A stretch of DNA of 64,000 bases from the NCBI GenBank assembly GCA_020445605.1, contig JAGRGH010000051.1:1-64000 (forward strand), given 5' to 3'. Both the position numbers and the translations under genes were made by a program. This DNA comes from Chromatiales bacterium (GTDB lineage Bacteria > Pseudomonadota > Gammaproteobacteria > JAGRGH01). The notes beneath the pieces are model-generated. The model was not told where the DNA came from. It saw only the letters and a list, made by a program, of their open reading frames with translations, and searched no databases. Numbering within the stretch: the first letter of the stretch is position 1; each line of letters opens with the position of its first letter. Below are positions 59,821-64,000 of the stretch, in pieces.

Positions 59821-61515
59821 TCAGTCCTCAGGCGTCATCTGGATATAGCCGCAGGGGCATTCATGCGCGCACAGCCCGCAGCCCTTGCAATAGTCGTAGT
59901 CGAAAACATAGCCGCCCGCCCCGGCATCCGCAGCGGCGGTCTTGAGCACGGCGCTGTCCGGGCACAGGGTCCAGCAGTTGTCGCAGGCGAAGCATTCGCC
60001 GCAGGAAAAACAGCGCTGCGCCTCGGCCTGGGCCTCGCGGCGATCGATGCCGAGTTCGATCTCCACGCCCACACCGCGGTCGGCAACCGGCACCACGCGC
60101 TCCGCCGGGCGCTGCCCGGCCTCGTAATAGTTCAGGTTCAGCGCCTCGAGCGGTATCGGCTCCAACGCCGGCTCAGCCACATGGGCCCGCCCCTGAAGTT
60201 CGGCCCAGAGTGCCTCAGCGGCCCGGCGACCGTCGCCAATGGCCGCGCTGACCGTGCCATTGACGCCGAGCGCATCACCGCCCGCGAACACGCGCCTGCG
60301 ACCGGCCAGCCGCCCGTCGTCAGCAGTCGCCAGATACCCGCGCGCATTCAGCATCGCGGCGAAGCCGTCCGGGTCCACGCGCTGACCGACCGCCGGAATG
60401 ACCTGGTCGACCTCGAGCACCGATTCGGTGCCCTCGAACCCGACGCGGTGCAGCCGCCCGTCGCTGCCACGCAGCTTCTTCATGTGCACGATCTCTACCC
60501 CGACCACGCGCTCGCCGCGCAGGATCAGCCGCTGCACGCCGCGGTGCTCGTGGATGCGCACGCCCTCTTCGAGCGCCTGCCTGATCTCGCGCAGGATCGC
60601 CGGCATCGCATCCTCGGGCGCGACCCCGGGCCCCGGAATCGCCTTGTGCGAGATCACCCGCACCTCGGCCACACCGGCGGCCTTCAGTACCCGCGCGAGA
60701 TCGATCGCCGTGTTGCCCGCACCGACCACCGCGGCACTGCGCCAGGTCGGCGCGGCACCGACGGTCAGCAGTTCCTCGAGCAGTTCCAGCCCGTTGTGCA
60801 GATCGGCCGGGGTGGCGCCCTGCACGTTCCACTCCGCGGCGTGATGCGTGCCGGGCGCGACGAACACGCCGTCGAACTGCGCGCGGAGTTCATCGAGCGA
60901 AAAGTGCCGGCCCAGCTGCTGGCCAGTGGCAAGCTCGATCCCGGTGCCGAGCAGGCGATCGATCTCGGCGTCCAGCACATCGCGCGCGAGGCGGTATGGC
61001 GGAATCGCCGTGCGCAACAGTCCGCCCGTGACGGCGAGCCGCTCGAAAACCGTCACGGCCGCGCCGAGCCGACGCAGATGCCAGGCCGCCGAAAGACCGG
61101 CCGGACCCGCGCCGACAACGGCGACGCGCGGCGTATCGGCCGCTAGTGGCGCGCAGGGGTAGGCCCAGCCCGCTGCGATGGCCTGCTCGCCGAGCTGGCG
61201 TTCGACGTGATGGATCGCGATCGGTGCGTCGAACCGGCCACGATTGCAGGCGCTCTCGCAGGGATGGTGACAGACCCGCCCGGTGATCGCCGGCAGCGGG
61301 TTGACCCGGACCAGGGTCTCCCACGCCCCCTGCGCATCGCCGGCATCGATGCGCGCCAACCAGGCCTGCGCGTCCTCGCCGGCCGGACAGGCCGCATGGC
61401 AGGGCGCTGCGCGATGCCGGTGCACGGGTCGTTCGTTGCGCCAGTCACCGGTCTTGAACGCGAGCGAGCTGGCCGGCGTCGCCCAGCCGCCGCGATGGAT
61501 GCGCGTCACGCCCAT
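59821..61515 (-). CDS. GltD-like NAD(P)H/FAD oxidoreductase with C-terminal 4Fe-4S ferredoxin domain (POR-associated)
   Basis: Protein of 564 residues; ATG at 61515 chosen since GGAGG lies 6 nt upstream (GTG 61509 is an alternative). N-terminal cluster domain with Cys39, Cys43, Cys82, Cys86, Cys90, then FAD motif VAVVGAGPAGLSAAWHL (about 131-147) and a second nucleotide motif AAVVGAGNTAIDLARVL. The C-terminus has FSCGECFACDNC plus CKGCGLCAHECPCGY, a POR-delta-like 2[4Fe-4S] pair. It probably accepts electrons from the oxidoreductase encoded next and exchanges them with NAD(P) or a soluble ferredoxin. Confidence 0.88.
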   Translation of the reverse strand: MGVTRIHRGGWATPASSLAFKTGDWRNERPVHRHRAAPCHAACPAGEDAQAWLARIDAGDAQGAWETLVRVNPLPAITGRVCHHPCESACNRGRFDAPIAIHHVERQLGEQAIAAGWAYPCAPLAADTPRVAVVGAGPAGLSAAWHLRRLGAAVTVFERLAVTGGLLRTAIPPYRLARDVLDAEIDRLLGTGIELATGQQLGRHFSLDELRAQFDGVFVAPGTHHAAEWNVQGATPADLHNGLELLEELLTVGAAPTWRSAAVVGAGNTAIDLARVLKAAGVAEVRVISHKAIPGPGVAPEDAMPAILREIRQALEEGVRIHEHRGVQRLILRGERVVGVEIVHMKKLRGSDGRLHRVGFEGTESVLEVDQVIPAVGQRVDPDGFAAMLNARGYLATADDGRLAGRRRVFAGGDALGVNGTVSAAIGDGRRAAEALWAELQGRAHVAEPALEPIPLEALNLNYYEAGQRPAERVVPVADRGVGVEIELGIDRREAQAEAQRCFSCGECFACDNCWTLCPDSAVLKTAAADAGAGGYVFDYDYCKGCGLCAHECPCGYIQMTPED

Positions 61516-62498
61516 CGGCCGCCTCCACGCGCGACGCGGTCGGCGCCGTCGGAATCGTGCGCACCGGCCGGCTGGCCGCCCAGCCCGTAGCGCTCGATGT
61601 TGCGGTCGGCCAGTGCCTGCAGGTGCGCGAGTTCCTCCTGCGCACGTGGGTCGTCCGCAAACAGGTGCGCGAAGCGCTTCTGCGCACGCAGATAGTCGGT
61701 CACCGGAAGCTGGGTGCGGATCGGCATCGCACCGGCGACATAGCCGCGTTCGAGTTCGACCAGCGGGTAGAGCCCGGTCTGCACCGCGAGTCGCGCGACC
61801 TCGATGGTGCGCTCGCTGCCGTGCCCCCAGCCGAGCGGACACGGCGAATGCACCTGGATGAAGGTCGGCCCCTCCACGGCCATCGCGCGGCGGACCTTCT
61901 TGCGCAGGTCCGACGGGTACGCGACGCTGGCGGTCGCCGCATACGGAATGTGGTGCGCGGCGACGATCGAGACCATGTCCTTTTTCAGATGCCGCTTGCC
62001 CATGCGCTCGCGGCCGGCCGGCGAGGTCGTCGTCGACGCGGCGTGCGGGGTCGACGACGAGCGCTGGATGCCGGTGTTCATGTAGGCCTCGTTGTCATAG
62101 CAGACATACAGCACGTTGTGGCCGCGTTCGAGCATGCCCGACAGCGCCTGCAGGCCGATGTCGAAGGTGCCGCCGTCGCCACCGAACGCGAGCACCTTGG
62201 TCGGCCGGCCCTGGGCCTTGAGCGCCGCTTCCATCCCGGCGGCGATCGCCGCGGCGTTCTCGAACAGGGAGTGCATCCACGGCACGCGCCATGCGGACTG
62301 CGGCCAGGCGGTCGTGAAGACCTCGAGACAACCCGTCGCGTTCGCGATCATGACATCCGGCCCCGCGGCTTCGGTGACAAGCCTTGCGGCCAGCGCCTCG
62401 CCACAGCCCTGACAGGCGCGGTGTCCGGCCTCGATGCCCTGAAAGCGCGGCTGTGCACGACGCAAGGCTGCGGTGTCCGCGGGAATCTCCACCGCCAT
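61506..62498 (-). CDS. 2-oxoacid:ferredoxin oxidoreductase beta subunit (PorB-like)
   Basis: Protein of 330 residues. Thiamine-diphosphate motif FGGDGGTFDIGLQALSGMLE, then VLYVCYDNEAYMNTGIQRSS. Cluster cysteines in HRACQGCGEAL near the N-terminus and a later Cys in HSPCPLGWG. Oxidises pyruvate or a related 2-oxoacid with CoA, reducing ferredoxin; strongly oxygen sensitive in most organisms. Shares one base with the alpha gene (TGATG). Substrate cannot be assigned. Confidence 0.92.
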   Translation of the reverse strand: MAVEIPADTAALRRAQPRFQGIEAGHRACQGCGEALAARLVTEAAGPDVMIANATGCLEVFTTAWPQSAWRVPWMHSLFENAAAIAAGMEAALKAQGRPTKVLAFGGDGGTFDIGLQALSGMLERGHNVLYVCYDNEAYMNTGIQRSSSTPHAASTTTSPAGRERMGKRHLKKDMVSIVAAHHIPYAATASVAYPSDLRKKVRRAMAVEGPTFIQVHSPCPLGWGHGSERTIEVARLAVQTGLYPLVELERGYVAGAMPIRTQLPVTDYLRAQKRFAHLFADDPRAQEELAHLQALADRNIERYGLGGQPAGAHDSDGADRVARGGGRWA

Positions 62499-63670
62499 CA
62501 GTGCTCCTCCACGGCAAGCCGCTCGGCCACGAGATCGAGAACCGAGAACCGCGCGGGCGTTGCCGCCTGCGCCTGCTCGATGATGCGTGGGTAGAGTTCC
62601 ACCGGCATGTCGCGGCCGCCGAGACCGATCGCGAAGCCATGCACGCGCGGCGCACCGGCCGCGCCGTACAATGCCGCACGAACCTCGTTCGCGAGGATGC
62701 CACCGGCGCCCGGCGACAAGGCGCGCTCGACGACAATGAGCTCGTCGAGTCCCGCGCAGGCCACATGCAGGGCCTCGAACGGGAACGGCCGGAAGGCGCG
62801 CATGCGCATGAGTCGCACCGGATCGAGGTCCGGGTACGCATCGCGCGCCTCGACCAGCGTGCCAAACACCGAACCGATGGTCAGCACACCGATGCGCGCG
62901 CCCGGCACGTCGTCGACCGCAATCAGCGCCGCATCACCACGACCGGTCAGCTCGCGCCAGTCGGCGAACGCGCTTTCGATCTCGGCCGTGGAACGTTCCA
63001 GCGCGCGATGATGCGCGTGCCGCGCCTCGGAGTAATGTTCGGGACCGACCAGCATGCCGATGCTGCGCGCATGGTTCGGGTCGAGCGCGCGCTGAAAAAC
63101 ATACGGCGGCAGGAATCCGTCGACGAGTTCGCGATCGGGCAGATCGATCGGCTCGAGGGTGTGGGTCAGGGTGAAGCCGTCCACACAGACCATCACCGGC
63201 AGTTCGCAGCGCTCGGCGATCCGAAAGGCCTGGATCGTCGCATCCACGGCCTCCTGGTTGTCCTGACAGTACAGCTGAATCCAGCCCGCATCTCGCACGG
63301 CCATGGAATCCTGCTGGTCGTTCCAGATCGACAGCGGCGCGGACACGGCTCGATTCGCGCAGGTCAGCACCAGCGGCACGCGCATGCCGGCGATGTCGAA
63401 CAGCACCTCGGCCATCAGCAGCAGGCCCTGCGAGGAACTTGCGGTATAGGCACGCGCGCCGGCCGCGGCGGCACCGAGCACGACCGAGGCCGCGGAAAAC
63501 TCGCTCTCGACACTGACGAGTTCGCAGGCGAACTCGCCATCGGCGACCAGGCTCGCGATGTTTTCGACGATGTGGGTCTGCGGGGTGATCGGGTACGCGG
63601 CGACGACCTGCGGCCGGCACAGCCCGACCGCGCGTGCGATCGCCTGCGACCCCTCAAGCGCCAGACGCAT
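62498..63670 (-). CDS. 2-oxoacid:ferredoxin oxidoreductase alpha subunit (PorA-like)
   Basis: Protein of 390 residues from the ATG at 63670, giving the family N-terminus RLALEGSQAIARAVGLCRPQ. Motifs: VVAAYPITPQTHIVENIASL, SVESEFSAASVVLGAAAAGA, RAYTASSSQGLLLMAEVL, and domain II with IGVLTIGSVFGTL and RMRAFRPFPFEAL. The start overlaps the gamma gene by 17 nt. Confidence 0.92.
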   Translation of the reverse strand: MRLALEGSQAIARAVGLCRPQVVAAYPITPQTHIVENIASLVADGEFACELVSVESEFSAASVVLGAAAAGARAYTASSSQGLLLMAEVLFDIAGMRVPLVLTCANRAVSAPLSIWNDQQDSMAVRDAGWIQLYCQDNQEAVDATIQAFRIAERCELPVMVCVDGFTLTHTLEPIDLPDRELVDGFLPPYVFQRALDPNHARSIGMLVGPEHYSEARHAHHRALERSTAEIESAFADWRELTGRGDAALIAVDDVPGARIGVLTIGSVFGTLVEARDAYPDLDPVRLMRMRAFRPFPFEALHVACAGLDELIVVERALSPGAGGILANEVRAALYGAAGAPRVHGFAIGLGGRDMPVELYPRIIEQAQAATPARFSVLDLVAERLAVEEH

Positions 63671-64000
63671 CGATCTTCTCCCGCCAGAGTCCCGCCGGCA
63701 CCTCGTTCGCGGCCTCGGCAACGACCGCGCGATTGCGCTCCAGCAGGGTTTCGCTGAAGCGCCCGACCATCGCCTGATCGAGTCCGTCCACGGACACCAC
63801 GCCCGTCAGGCTCAGGAGCATCGCGAGCAGTGCCGTGTTCGGCACCGGGCGGCCCAGATGACGTTGGGCGATCTCGCCGGCCGGCGCGGCGATCACATCA
63901 CAACCGAGGCGCTGCGACAGTTCAGCGGTGTCCGCGCTGCCGTTGATGAGTACGCCGCCACCGGCACGGATGCCGTCGAGCACCCCGGCGGTGTGCAGCA
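63654..64000 (-). CDS. 2-oxoacid:ferredoxin oxidoreductase gamma subunit (PorG-like), partial at window edge
   Basis: The frame is open through the right window edge, so the N-terminus is missing. The visible 115 residues contain GGGVLINGSADTAELSQRLG, PVPNTALLAMLLSLTGVVSV and LERNRAVVAEAANEVPAG, matching the C-terminal half of POR/KOR gamma subunits. First visible gene of the operon; its promoter lies outside the window. Confidence 0.85.
   Translation of the reverse strand, partial: LHTAGVLDGIRAGGGVLINGSADTAELSQRLGCDVIAAPAGEIAQRHLGRPVPNTALLAMLLSLTGVVSVDGLDQAMVGRFSETLLERNRAVVAEAANEVPAGLWREKIDASGA

Overview
The window is GC-rich bacterial chromosome, most probably from a gammaproteobacterium. 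The evidence is the lptD-surA-pdxA / rsmA / apaG-apaH gene order, a minCDE operon, lipid A type sugar genes and many Sec- or lipobox-exported proteins. Codon use looks even throughout. I saw no tRNA, rRNA, prophage or CRISPR array. The only insertion-sequence trace is a truncated transposase at the left edge.

Layout. 1-1198: transposase remnant and a small PEP-CTERM-like secreted protein. 1214-14698: an RND pump gene and its probable membrane fusion partner, separated by a lasso-B2-like transglutaminase gene and a block of five exported-protein genes (FG-GAP/UnbV, S74-type fibre, small secreted, CAP domain, Ig-like/cysteine-rich). 14897-35298: the outer-membrane biogenesis operon lptD-surA-pdxA, then rsmA, then apaG-apaH. 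It is interrupted twice: by about 10 kb (methanethiol methyltransferase mddA with a divergent HxlR regulator, caspase-like/beta-barrel protein, CNNM/CorC-type membrane protein, kelch-like protein, GMC oxidoreductase with a Tat/PAN partner) and by about 3 kb (small membrane protein and a gnnA/gnnB-like pair for 3-amino sugar lipid A). 35310-38573: minCDE, a zinc-protease-like protein and a cysteine-rich lipoprotein. 38615-41239: glucan phosphorylase. 41553-47745: an envelope cluster with two proteins made of tandem 11-residue tryptophan repeats, a phospholipase-D-like lipoprotein, an LssY_C lipoprotein and two periplasmic proteins.

47638-64000 is the most interesting part: one minus-strand operon, nearly every gene overlapping the next by 1-10 nt. 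It begins (at the right edge) with a 2-oxoacid:ferredoxin oxidoreductase (gamma, alpha, beta) and a GltD-like iron-sulfur flavoprotein, then a cytidylate-kinase-like protein. Next come thirteen genes in the order MrpE, MrpF, MrpG, DUF4040, MrpB, MrpC, antiporter-like 1, antiporter-like 2, NuoH, NuoB, NuoC, NuoD, NuoI. This is the gene order I recall for the archaeal Mbx/MBS complex (mbxABCDFGHH'MJKLN). The NuoI-like part is fused to a second GltD-like NAD(P)H/FAD module, and a ferritin-like gene closes the operon. The large subunit keeps only one cysteine of each [NiFe]-ligand pair, so it is not a hydrogenase. I infer an ion-translocating ferredoxin-linked oxidoreductase, possibly ferredoxin:NAD(P), fed by 2-oxoacid oxidation.
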